A model generated the notes under the pieces. It worked only from the letters and a program-made list of their open reading frames with translations. It made no database searches and was not told where the DNA came from. Shown one piece after another: positions 35,465 to 43,834 of a stretch of 64,000 nt of DNA. The DNA is from Desulfuromonadales bacterium (GTDB lineage: Bacteria > Desulfobacterota > Desulfuromonadia > Desulfuromonadales > BM103): assembly GCA_014860225.1 (NCBI GenBank), contig JACZKE010000023.1, positions 48,787 to 112,786 on the forward strand, in the 5' to 3' direction. The translations under genes and the position numbers were made by a program. The number at the start of each line of letters is the position of its first letter. Within the stretch, counting starts at the first letter, position 1.

Positions 35465-36136
35465 ATGCGAATTCTTGTGGTAGAAGACGAGAAGAAAGTT
35501 GCAAGCTTCATCCAGCGTGGACTGGAAGGTGAGGGCTTCACTGTCGATGTCGCCTACGATGGCGAGTCAGGTGTCGAACTCGGGACACAGAACAGTTACG
35601 ATCTGGTTCTTATGGATGTTATGCTGCCGAAGATGGATGGTCTTGCGGCAATTAAAGCCCTGCGGGAAAAGGGCATAGCCACCCCTGTCCTCTGCCTGAC
35701 TGCTAAGGATACGGTCGAAGATATAGTGGCCGGGCTCGAATCAGGCAGTGATGACTACCTGACCAAACCGTTTGCTTTCGCCGAGTTGCTGGCCCGCGTG
35801 CGGGCCCTTGGTCGTCGCGGCACCCATGAGCGCGGGGCGGAAATCACCTATGCGGATTTGCGCCTTGACCCGGTCGCGCATAAGGTATGGCGAGGCGAAG
35901 AGGAAATCGATCTGACGGCCAAGGAATATGCCTTGCTGGAATTCTTCATGCGCAACCCGGAGACGACTCTGACGCGGACCATGATTGCGGAACATGTCTG
36001 GGATTACACCTTTGACTCGTTCACTAATATCATCGATGTTTACGTCAACTATCTGCGTAAAAAGGTTGACCGCGACTTTCCCAAGAAATTGATTCATACC
36101 GTTCGCGGCATCGGTTATGTTCTCAAGGAGGAGTAG
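35465..36136 (+). CDS. OmpR-family response regulator (CusR/CopR-like)
   Basis: 223 residues. Receiver: acidic pair in VVEDEKK, phospho-acceptor in LVLMDVMLP, Thr in LCLTAKD and Lys in YLTKPF. A winged-helix OmpR domain follows (about 128-223), with LTAKEYALLEFFMRNP and VDVYVNYLRKKVD-like segments. It works with the kinase gene that starts two bases after its stop. The sequence type (DYLTKPFAFAELLARVRAL) is close to the heavy-metal CusR/CopR group, but the signal is not known. Confidence 0.94.
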   Translation: MRILVVEDEKKVASFIQRGLEGEGFTVDVAYDGESGVELGTQNSYDLVLMDVMLPKMDGLAAIKALREKGIATPVLCLTAKDTVEDIVAGLESGSDDYLTKPFAFAELLARVRALGRRGTHERGAEITYADLRLDPVAHKVWRGEEEIDLTAKEYALLEFFMRNPETTLTRTMIAEHVWDYTFDSFTNIIDVYVNYLRKKVDRDFPKKLIHTVRGIGYVLKEE

Positions 36137-36138
36137 CC

Positions 36139-37599
36139 TTGTCCGTTTCACCACTACGGTCGATCAAGGTTCGCCTGACCTTTTGGTACGCAATGACGCT
36201 GGCTGTCATCCTGGCAGTCAGTGCTCTGTTTTCGTATCACTATTTTTCCCACAACCTGGGCAAGCAGGTGGATCGCCAGGTCAGGGAAATCGCGCGCACT
36301 CTGGAACAACACCGCATCGAAGAACACCGGGGCTCCAATATCCTCGAGAGTTGCGAACATCTTCAGGATATGGCGCACAACTATAACTGGACCGCCTTTC
36401 TGGTGTTGCGTGATGCCAGCTTGCAGGTTGTCTGCGCCACGGACAACCTGGGTGGGCGTGAGCTGCCTTTCGGGCCAATCGCCCGCCAGCAGGTGCGCTG
36501 GCTGAATGAGCACATGGAAACCCTTGAGCTGGAGGCTGGAGGGAGACTGCGGCTGCTCTCTTTCCCCTTGGTTTCCAGTGAACGGCTGGCGGGAGTAATC
36601 CAGGTAGCACAGGAACTCGGCCCTCTGCAGGAGACCATTGAGGAACTGCGTCTGATCTACCTGGTGGTCGGGCCCTTTGCCATTTTCTGGCTGTGCCTGG
36701 GCTGCTGGCTGCTGGCTGAACGTACTATTGCTCCGATCATCGAAGTCACAGATGCTGCCCAGGGGATCACCGCGGACAACCTCTCACGTCGTCTGCCATC
36801 AGGCAACTATCAGGATGAGCTTGCGCAGATGGTGGCCTGTCTGAACCAGATGCTCGATCGTCTGGAAAAGTCATTCCGCCGCATCCGGCAATTTTCCGGA
36901 GATGCCTCCCACGAGCTGCGCACACCCCTCACCATTTTGCGCGGCGAAACCGAAGTCACGTTGCGCTGGGCTAAAACACCCGACGAATTCCGTGACATGC
37001 TGCGATCCAACATGGAAGAAATCGATCGCATGGAACGGATCATCGAAAGCTTGCTGACTCTGGCCAAAAGCGAGGTTGGTGAGCTGACGCTGGAGATGAA
37101 GGAACTCAGCCTTAGTGACCTTGTACAGGAACTTTACCTGCAGAGCAGTCTCTTGTGTGAAACGAAGAATATCAAGGTTCAACTGCTTCTCGAAGTCGAC
37201 CAGGAAATTCGTATCCGCGGTGACGAATTACGTCTGCGGCAGATGTTCCTCAACCTGATTTCCAACGGCATCAAGTATACGCCGGAAAATGGCCATCTGG
37301 AGATTACTCTGGCGATGGGCAATGGTTATGCTTGTGTTGATATCACTGACTCAGGCATTGGCATTCCTGCCGAACATCTGCCCCACATCTTTGATCGTTT
37401 TTACCGGGTCGATAAAGCGCGCAATCGTATGGACGGTGGAACCGGCCTCGGTCTGGCAATCGTCAAGTGGATCGCCGAGGCACATGGTGGCAGTATCAAA
37501 GTAGCATCCGAAATTAATAAAGGAAGTACCTTCTCAGTGTGTCTGCCAATCGATGGCCCGGAAGAAGGCAAGCATCCCAAAACGACTATTCTGGAGTAG
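36139..37599 (+). CDS. Membrane sensor histidine kinase (CusS-like)
   Basis: 486 residues, TTG start preceded by AAGGAGGAG, which lies inside the end of the response regulator gene. Transmembrane helices lie near residues 14-36 and 172-195, enclosing a periplasmic sensor of about 130 residues. A HAMP domain follows, then the phospho-acceptor H-box DASHELRTPLTIL, N-box NLISNGIKYTPENG, and G-boxes DSGIGIP and GGTGLGLAIV. It autophosphorylates and activates the partner regulator. The htrA-type protease gene downstream suggests an envelope-stress or metal signal. Confidence 0.94.
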   Translation: MSVSPLRSIKVRLTFWYAMTLAVILAVSALFSYHYFSHNLGKQVDRQVREIARTLEQHRIEEHRGSNILESCEHLQDMAHNYNWTAFLVLRDASLQVVCATDNLGGRELPFGPIARQQVRWLNEHMETLELEAGGRLRLLSFPLVSSERLAGVIQVAQELGPLQETIEELRLIYLVVGPFAIFWLCLGCWLLAERTIAPIIEVTDAAQGITADNLSRRLPSGNYQDELAQMVACLNQMLDRLEKSFRRIRQFSGDASHELRTPLTILRGETEVTLRWAKTPDEFRDMLRSNMEEIDRMERIIESLLTLAKSEVGELTLEMKELSLSDLVQELYLQSSLLCETKNIKVQLLLEVDQEIRIRGDELRLRQMFLNLISNGIKYTPENGHLEITLAMGNGYACVDITDSGIGIPAEHLPHIFDRFYRVDKARNRMDGGTGLGLAIVKWIAEAHGGSIKVASEINKGSTFSVCLPIDGPEEGKHPKTTILE

Positions 37600-37741
37600 C
37601 AGCCTGACGGGTCATGTGCGCCGGCGGCCTCCCGGCTCCCTGCCAACTGCTCAAATCAACAGTCAATTACTGTGGCACCGACAATTGACAGTTCGTCCAG
37701 CGGTTATTATATTTGAATAAATAATCCCAATGGAGGAAACT

Positions 37742-39136
37742 ATGATCAAGCAGTCTCGCCTTTATGTCCCCTTTCTGATCGTGTTGCTCGCCTGTTGCTG
37801 GGTCGCTCCTGCCAGTGCGCAGCCCCCTGATTTCGTGGTCCTGGCTGAGCAACTCAAGCCTTCAGTTGTTAATATCCGTACTGCAAAAACGGTCAAATCG
37901 CTGACTCCTTCATTCCGTGGCCCCAGAACTCCTGGCGGGGGCGATCCGTTCGAAGAATTCTTCGAACGTTTTTTCCGCGACGCACCGCAGTCTTCCCGCA
38001 AGGAACGCTCACTCGGGTCAGGTTTCATCATCTCCGCGGACGGGTACATCCTGACCAATGATCACGTGGTTGATGGAGCCGATGAAATCAAGGTAAAACT
38101 CTCCGACGGCCGGGAATTTAATGCTGAGATTCGCGGTCTGGATCCCAAACTTGACCTGGCTCTGATCAAGATCGAGGCTGGCGAGAACCTGCCGATTGCC
38201 AAGCTGGGCGAGAGTGACAGTATCAAGATCGGCGAATGGGTCATGGCCATAGGCAACCCTTTTGGCCTGGAGCAGACGGTTACCGTTGGGATCATCTCCG
38301 CCAAGGGCCGGGTGATCGGTGCCGGACCCTATGATGATTTCATCCAGACTGATGCGTCCATCAACCCTGGCAACTCCGGCGGGCCTCTCTTCAACGTCAA
38401 GGGAGAGGTTGTCGGCATAAATACCGCCATTGTTGCTGGTGGTCAGGGCATCGGTTTTGCTATCCCGGTCAACATGGCCAAACAGATTATTCCGCAGCTG
38501 CGCGATGAAGGGCATGTCACCCGTGGCTGGCTGGGAGTAACCGTGCAGGCCCTGAATAAAGAATTGGCTGAGTCTTTCGGACTTGAGACCCCCCAGGGCG
38601 CCTTGGTCAACGAGGTTATCAAAGGTTCCCCTGCTGACAAGGCGGGTCTGCAGCGCGGTGATATCCTTCTCGATTACGATGGCCAGAAGATAACGGAGCT
38701 CAACGACCTGCCGCGGCTGGTGGCGGCGACTCCCGTCGATAAAGCCGTAGAACTCAAGATATTCCGGGATGGCAGGGAGCGCGTGGTTAAGGTCACAATC
38801 GGCAAAATGGCCACAGGTGAGCAGGAGATCGCTGCGAGCGACAAAGTGAGCGGTGGAGCCCTTGGTATGACCGCTGCAAACGTGACGCCTGAATTGGCAG
38901 AACGTTTTGCCCTGGGTGGGATCGAGGGCATCCTTATTACCAGGGTTGCTCCCGAAGGTCCGGCCGCCGAAGCTAACCTGCGCGTCGGCGACCTGATCCT
39001 TGAAGCTGACGGTAAAGAGGTCAAATCAGTCAAGGAATTCGAAGAAATTGTCAGCAAGAAGTCGTCCGGTAAGGTTTTGCGCCTGTTGATTCAGCGTAAA
39101 TCGACCCTGCTCTATACGACGGTGACGCTTAAGTAG
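37742..39136 (+). CDS. Periplasmic serine protease, HtrA/DegP family
   Basis: 464 residues from the ATG at 37742 with GGAGG six bases upstream. The signal peptide ends near ASA (residue 26). The trypsin-like triad is His108 (TNDHVVDG), Asp138 (KLDLALIK) and Ser212 (NPGNSGGP). Two PDZ domains follow (about 255-345 and 370-460). Such proteases degrade or refold damaged envelope proteins. It lies 142 bases after a two-component system that may control it, but no shared operator was recognised. Confidence 0.95.
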   Translation: MIKQSRLYVPFLIVLLACCWVAPASAQPPDFVVLAEQLKPSVVNIRTAKTVKSLTPSFRGPRTPGGGDPFEEFFERFFRDAPQSSRKERSLGSGFIISADGYILTNDHVVDGADEIKVKLSDGREFNAEIRGLDPKLDLALIKIEAGENLPIAKLGESDSIKIGEWVMAIGNPFGLEQTVTVGIISAKGRVIGAGPYDDFIQTDASINPGNSGGPLFNVKGEVVGINTAIVAGGQGIGFAIPVNMAKQIIPQLRDEGHVTRGWLGVTVQALNKELAESFGLETPQGALVNEVIKGSPADKAGLQRGDILLDYDGQKITELNDLPRLVAATPVDKAVELKIFRDGRERVVKVTIGKMATGEQEIAASDKVSGGALGMTAANVTPELAERFALGGIEGILITRVAPEGPAAEANLRVGDLILEADGKEVKSVKEFEEIVSKKSSGKVLRLLIQRKSTLLYTTVTLK

Positions 39137-39141
39137 TTTAT

Positions 39142-39269
39142 GTCCGGAAACGGCCCTTTTCCGCAATCTCTGCGTCAATCGGCGGATTTGATTGTGCGGC
39201 GTAAAGGACTACGCCTCCGCTCAAATCCTTGATTTCCTTGACCTTGCGAAAAATTGCTCGTTTCCGGAT
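39142..39269. repeat. 128-bp long imperfect palindrome (repeat D)
   Basis: Outer arms GTCCGGAAACG (39142-39152) and its near-complement CGTTTCCGGAT (39259-39269). Imperfect pairing continues inward (GCGTCAA...TTGACC, ATTTGA...TCAAAT) to a central hairpin GGCGTA/TACGCC. It lies 5 bases after the protease stop, where it could serve as a terminator-like structure. Foldback elements of this kind are typical intergenic repeats. Confidence 0.6.
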
Positions 39270-39406
39270 CGAAAGCTGTGCTTGTGTTGTCAGGAAACGG
39301 CGCTCGTGCCAATCCAAGTGTTACCAATGAAAACTAATGAAGTTTAGTATGTGGTACTGTGCGTTTGCACAGTGCCACAATATTTTTTATGTGATAATTT
39401 CTTCAG

Positions 39407-40780
39407 ATGCGACTTGCTCTTAAATATCAGATAATTATGGCGCCTGCTGCTGTCCTTTGTCTGATGACTTTGCTGCTGTGTTTTTTGCAGTTCACCTACT
39501 GGGACATGTCGGTCAAGCGGCAGGAGGTCAAGAATCTTAAAACGGCATTTATCGCCTTGGCGGAAGCCGATATGGCGGCTCAGCGCATGCACGGGGTTGT
39601 CCGCTTTCTGGCTGAAACTTCTGAGTTTGATCACAGGACTCTGGTGCAGATGTCGAACCTGCATAACCATCTTGCGATGGCCATTGATCAATTACAGAGA
39701 ACCGGGTTGTCGGATGCGTCATCCATGAATCTTCTGCTGAAAAGTGTTGCCGATCTGGATCCTGAGCAGGGGATACAGTTGGAACGCTTTGATCAAACCC
39801 TGAATTGGCTGCATCCCCATATAACCGAGCAGCTTGATGAGTTGAACCAGCGCCGCGAGAACCTGAGTGACGTGCATCGTGAAGATATCGATGCCCTGAT
39901 TGCCGAGACGACCTTTGTTACCATTATCGTACTTGGTTTCGCCATCCTGGTGGGGATACTGCTGTCCCTTGCCCTGGCTCGCCATATTCTGCATCGCATC
40001 CAGGTGCTCTCTGACGGCGCCGCACGCATCACCTCTGGTGATTTTACCCCGCCTCCAGCCCCGGAGAAGATCCGCGACGAACTCGACGGTTTGGCGGTTT
40101 CCATCAATCGCATGACAGGCCAGCTGATTCGGGTGGTAGCTGCCGAGAAACTCCTGGAAGGTGCCGAAGAGGAGCGTCGACGCATCGCCATGGATATCCA
40201 TGATCAGACCCTTGCTGATTTGTCAGCCGTCCGAAGAGGCTTGGAGACTCTGACTCAGGCAACACCCTGCGGTGAGGCAGTGGCGTCGATTGAAGCTGAT
40301 CTCCAGCGGGCGATGACCAACCTGAGGGCGGTGATGGATAACCTGCATCCGCAGACTTTGGATATCCTTGGCTTGCCTGCAGCGCTTGAATCCTATCTGG
40401 AGAAATCCTGCGAGTCACCAGGTTCCCCCGCTTATCATTTTCTGGCGAACCCAGATGCTGCGGCGCCCGATTTGCCGCGACTGACCCAGGTGACTGTCTA
40501 CCGGATGGTTGTTGAAGCCGTCAATAATGCCTTGCGACACGCCCATGCCAGTCTGTTGGAAGTCAGCATGACGCTGCGTGGCGGATTCCTGGTTGTTGCC
40601 GTGGAAGATAATGGCCGGGGCTTTGATCATACCCCCCGTTTGCCGACAGCCTCAGGCGGAAGGGGACTGCACAATATCCGGGAACGGGCCCGGGCGATTG
40701 GCGCCCAGGTATGCTGGCGGGATTCACGTTTTTCTTCTGGAACGAGGTTCGAACTGACGTTGCCACTTATTAAAAGTTAA
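39407..40780 (+). CDS. Membrane sensor histidine kinase, NarX/DegS-type (HisKA_3)
   Basis: 457 residues. The first helix is about 10-30; a periplasmic all-helical four-helix sensor-like domain covers about 35-165; the second helix is about 168-192; then a HAMP domain. The phospho-acceptor histidine is in RRRIAMDIHDQTLADLS. This EExRRxIAxDxHD pattern is the HisKA_3 dimerisation type. The ATPase end has VVEAVNNALRHAHA, VEDNGRGF and GGRGLHNIRERARAIG. It is followed 12 bases later by its regulator gene. The helical periplasmic domain resembles NarX-like or methyl-accepting sensors; the signal is unknown. Confidence 0.92.
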   Translation: MRLALKYQIIMAPAAVLCLMTLLLCFLQFTYWDMSVKRQEVKNLKTAFIALAEADMAAQRMHGVVRFLAETSEFDHRTLVQMSNLHNHLAMAIDQLQRTGLSDASSMNLLLKSVADLDPEQGIQLERFDQTLNWLHPHITEQLDELNQRRENLSDVHREDIDALIAETTFVTIIVLGFAILVGILLSLALARHILHRIQVLSDGAARITSGDFTPPPAPEKIRDELDGLAVSINRMTGQLIRVVAAEKLLEGAEEERRRIAMDIHDQTLADLSAVRRGLETLTQATPCGEAVASIEADLQRAMTNLRAVMDNLHPQTLDILGLPAALESYLEKSCESPGSPAYHFLANPDAAAPDLPRLTQVTVYRMVVEAVNNALRHAHASLLEVSMTLRGGFLVVAVEDNGRGFDHTPRLPTASGGRGLHNIRERARAIGAQVCWRDSRFSSGTRFELTLPLIKS

Positions 40781-40792
40781 GGAGAGGATTGC

Positions 40793-41539
40793 ATGGCACC
40801 TTATTGCCTGATTATAGCCGAAGACAATCCCAAAGATTTCGAATTTCTCAAGCAGATGATCGATGATTGGGAGTACGACTGTGTGGTTGAGCATGCACCG
40901 GATGGATTGGTCGCCTTCGAGCTTGCGCTGGCCCACGACAGGCCGTTGATCATCAGTGACATCCAGATGCCGCAGATGAATGGCGTGGACTTTGCCAGGG
41001 CTCTCTGGGAGCGTAAACCTCAGGCGAGGATCGTCTTCTGGAGCCAGTTCAAAGACGAGATGTACGTGCGCACGCTGGCCAAGATCGTTCCTCCGGAAAC
41101 GGTCTACGGTTATGTCCTTAAATCAAGCCCCCGCGATAAGATCTCGGCGGCCGTGGCCACGGTACTTTTTGATGACCAATGCTGGATCGACCCTGAAGTC
41201 CGCAAAGTTCAGGGACGTGCCGGACACAGTCAGACAGCACTTTCAGACATTGAGTACGAAGCCCTGATTGATATTTCTCTCGGCCTGACCGACAACCTCA
41301 TCGCTCAACGCCGCTATCTTTCACGGCGCGGTGTGCAAAGCCGCCTTAACTCTCTCTATGGTAAGTTGAGTCTCGACCGCGAGCAGTTTCAGAGCGACAA
41401 GGTTGGTGATGCCTTCAACCTGCGTAATCGTGCTGTGTCTGTCGCCCTGCGTCGTGGTCTGATCAATGCATTTGAACTGGGGCATGAAGAAGAATATCTG
41501 CAGGATTGGCTGAAGCGTTATAAGGGCGGCATGGGATAG
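40793..41539 (+). CDS. Response regulator with atypical LuxR-like C-terminus
   Basis: 248 residues with GGAGAGG upstream. Receiver residues: acidic pair in IIAEDNP, phospho-acceptor in LIISDIQMPQMNG, Lys in YVLKSSP. The output part (about 145-248) has LSDIEYEALIDISLGLTDNLIAQRRYLSRRGVQSRLNSLYGKL, which parallels the NarL/LuxR helix-turn-helix (LT..E...L.....G.....IA..L..S...V...L..IY.KL) but diverges and carries an extra C-terminal helical tail. It pairs with the HisKA_3 kinase just upstream. Confidence 0.85.
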   Translation: MAPYCLIIAEDNPKDFEFLKQMIDDWEYDCVVEHAPDGLVAFELALAHDRPLIISDIQMPQMNGVDFARALWERKPQARIVFWSQFKDEMYVRTLAKIVPPETVYGYVLKSSPRDKISAAVATVLFDDQCWIDPEVRKVQGRAGHSQTALSDIEYEALIDISLGLTDNLIAQRRYLSRRGVQSRLNSLYGKLSLDREQFQSDKVGDAFNLRNRAVSVALRRGLINAFELGHEEEYLQDWLKRYKGGMG

Positions 41540-41625
41540 GAGCGAGAAGTGAGGAGCGAGGAGTCAAAAACAACGACAGGCGCCCGGAGCCTTTGCCGTT
41601 GTAAAAGCTTTGGCATTATGTTAAA

Positions 41626-41643
41626 AATTGGTCATACCAAATT
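41626..41643. promoter_or_regulatory. FadR/PdhR-type operator before the GntR gene
   Basis: The dyad AATTGGT-CAT-ACCAAATT has core TTGGT-N3-ACCAA at 41628-41640, like the PdhR box (AATTGGT-N3-ACCAATT). It lies 20 bases upstream of the regulator's own ATG, which points to autoregulation. The same core occurs before dctP and lutC. Confidence 0.6.
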
Positions 41644-41660
41644 ACGAGTGGGGTAAAGGC

Positions 41661-42389
41661 ATGACCATTGTTCTTGAGCCAATCCGGCCGAAAAAAATAT
41701 CCGAAGAAATTGTCATACAGATCAAACAACTGATCTCCAAAGGCGAACTCAAACCGGGGGATCGCATCCCCTCGGAACGCGAATTGGCGACCATGCTCAG
41801 CGTCAGTCGACCCTCTGTTCGTGAAGCGATCATGGTCCTCGAGGCGATGGGCTTTCTGGATTCACGACAGGGCGGTGGCACGTTTGTCAAAGCCCTGACT
41901 GAAGGCAGCATTATGGATCCGTTGGCCAAACTGGTGGAACAGCGGGATCCTGAACTGTTGCGGGCACTTGCAGAAGTGCGTATGGGACTGGAGAGCTGGT
42001 CGGCCTACCTTGCGGCAAAAAGGGCCAATGCTGAAGACATTGCGGATATGCGTCGGCTTTATGTGATCATGGAAAAACAGGCGGCCAAAGGCGGCTGGAA
42101 TTCTGAGATCGATGCAGAGTTTCATTATGCGATTACCGCGGCAAGTCACAACAGCCTGCAGATGCATGTGCTCGACTCTATTCACACCCTGTTTAACGCC
42201 ACAATCCAGGTGGCTTTGATGGAGTTTTACCAACAGCAAGGGCATATTCAACTGTTGCTGACCCATCATCGCGAGATCATGGAAGCGATTGCCGCCCATC
42301 AGCCTGAACTGGCTCGTGAGAAGATGATGGAACATCTTACGATGGTCGAGGAGAAGATGGCACAGCTTCTTGAAGAAAAAGGCAAATGA
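41661..42389 (+). CDS. GntR/FadR-family transcriptional regulator (LldR/PdhR-like)
   Basis: 242 residues from the ATG at 41661; an 11-residue longer reading would include the operator. The N-terminal winged helix has LKPGDRIPSERELATMLSVSRPSVREAIMVLEAMGFLDSRQGGGTFV. The all-helical FCD effector domain (about 90-235) carries the metal-binding pattern with Asp/His (EIDAEFHYAITAASHN, THHREIMEAI). FCD regulators of this type bind lactate, pyruvate or other small acids. The flanking genes are lactate dehydrogenase and transporter genes, and its operator type recurs in the region, so it is probably the lactate-responsive repressor of them. Ligand is inferred. Confidence 0.9.
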   Translation: MTIVLEPIRPKKISEEIVIQIKQLISKGELKPGDRIPSERELATMLSVSRPSVREAIMVLEAMGFLDSRQGGGTFVKALTEGSIMDPLAKLVEQRDPELLRALAEVRMGLESWSAYLAAKRANAEDIADMRRLYVIMEKQAAKGGWNSEIDAEFHYAITAASHNSLQMHVLDSIHTLFNATIQVALMEFYQQQGHIQLLLTHHREIMEAIAAHQPELAREKMMEHLTMVEEKMAQLLEEKGK

Positions 42390-42434
42390 GCAGGGGCGCT
42401 GCTAACAGGACGGGGAAAACATCAGAACAATGTG

Positions 42435-42467
42435 CGGGGACAGGATTGATATCCTGTCCCCGTTTTT
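42435..42467 (+). terminator. Rho-independent terminator after the GntR gene
   Basis: Perfect 12-bp stem CGGGGACAGGAT/ATCCTGTCCCCG with a 4-base loop, then TTTTT. Located 46 bases after the regulator stop, between convergent genes. Confidence 0.85.
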
Positions 42468-42535
42468 AACTTTGGCGTTGACGTTTCGCGGTTCCGTGAA
42501 AAGGAGTAGGTCCCCGGCGGAGCCAACCCTGGCTA

Positions 42536-43834
42536 TCAGTCGATCGCCATGCCCAGAAGTTCGGTGATATGCACGACTTTCTGTGACAGGCCGGCCCGCT
42601 TCAGGCCCCAGGCCAGTTGCAGATGACAGCCGGGATTGGCAGTGACCAGCAGTTCGGCACCGGTTGATTGTACATTCTGTAGTTTGCGGTCGAGAATCTG
42701 CTGACTCTCGTCAGTATATTTGAGGCTGAAGGTTGCGGCACTGCCGCAGCACCAGCTGGCCTCGTTGAGTTCGCGGTAGTCAATCCCGGGAATCGCCTTG
42801 ATCAGATCACGCGGTTGTTTGCTGACTCCCTGCGCATGGCAGAGGTGGCAGGGCTCGTGGTAGGTGACGATCTTGTTGACCGGTTTCAAGCCCTCCGTCC
42901 TTAATCCCTGTTCTGCCAGAAATTCACTGACGTCCTTGACCTTGCCGCGGAAGGCTGCCAGTTTGTCATGCGAACCCGTCTCTTCAAGTAATTCTTCATA
43001 CTCTTTCAGGGCTGCTCCACAGCCGGCACAGTCGGTAACAATTGCATCGACATCCAGGGCCATGAAAAGGTCGAGGTTGTGTTGAGCTATGCGGCGGGCA
43101 GTGTCTCGATCGCCCTCGGTCAGATGAGGAGCGCCGCAACACTTTTGTGCCTTCGGCGTCAATACTTCAAAACCCTGCTGGGTCAGTACACGCACAGTCT
43201 GGCGTGAAACTTCCGCATACATCAGGGTCATGATGCAGCCGAGGAAAAAGCCGACGCGGCCACGTTGTTCGCCAACCGCAGGAATGCTGTCCGCTAACTG
43301 GGGTCGCAACGGCGGATGCAGTTCAGGCATCATGCCTTCTGCCTTGTCCACCCATTCCGGGCCCAGCTTGAGCAGGTGCGAATGACGAAGCAGCCACTGG
43401 ATGCCGAGTTTCTGATAGAGTCTGGCAGGCAGCATCGAATGTTCCAGCAGGTCAGGACTGGGCAACATCTTCTGCAGGACGAACTCACGGAACGATTTAC
43501 CCACATGCTTGAGTGGGAAAAACTGGTGGGCCTGGCTGCGGCAGATTTCCATGACTTCACCGGCACGTACACCGGAGGGACAGGCGGTGGTGCAGGCTCG
43601 ACAGTCGAGGCAGAAGAATGCTTCTTCCTTGACTGCTTCGGTGAACTCGAGCTTTTGCTCGGCCACAGCCCGGGCCAGGGCCACGCGACCGCGGGGACTG
43701 GAGCGCTCGCGGCCTGTCAGGGCGAAGGTCGGACAAGTCGGCAGACAGAAGCCGCAGCGCATGCACTGCAGGACATCACAGTAATCGGGCGCGTCATGTG
43801 CCGTGAAGTTACCGAGTTTTTCAGTGGGAGACAC
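42536..43834 (-). CDS. glcF: Iron-sulfur subunit of D-lactate/glycolate-type dehydrogenase (GlcF-like)
   Basis: 432 residues from a GTG at 43834, chosen because GTCGAGGAGG lies seven bases upstream; the ATG at 43876 has none. Two [4Fe-4S] motifs, CMRCGFCLPTCP and CLDCRACTTACP, are followed by two cysteine-rich CCG domains (KCCGAPHLTEGD and ASWCCGSAATFS), which bind further Fe-S or act at the quinone side. It accepts electrons from the FAD subunit GlcD encoded immediately upstream, overlapping by 14 bases. The substrate is lactate or glycolate; lactate is favoured by context. Confidence 0.9.
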   Translation of the reverse strand: MSPTEKLGNFTAHDAPDYCDVLQCMRCGFCLPTCPTFALTGRERSSPRGRVALARAVAEQKLEFTEAVKEEAFFCLDCRACTTACPSGVRAGEVMEICRSQAHQFFPLKHVGKSFREFVLQKMLPSPDLLEHSMLPARLYQKLGIQWLLRHSHLLKLGPEWVDKAEGMMPELHPPLRPQLADSIPAVGEQRGRVGFFLGCIMTLMYAEVSRQTVRVLTQQGFEVLTPKAQKCCGAPHLTEGDRDTARRIAQHNLDLFMALDVDAIVTDCAGCGAALKEYEELLEETGSHDKLAAFRGKVKDVSEFLAEQGLRTEGLKPVNKIVTYHEPCHLCHAQGVSKQPRDLIKAIPGIDYRELNEASWCCGSAATFSLKYTDESQQILDRKLQNVQSTGAELLVTANPGCHLQLAWGLKRAGLSQKVVHITELLGMAID

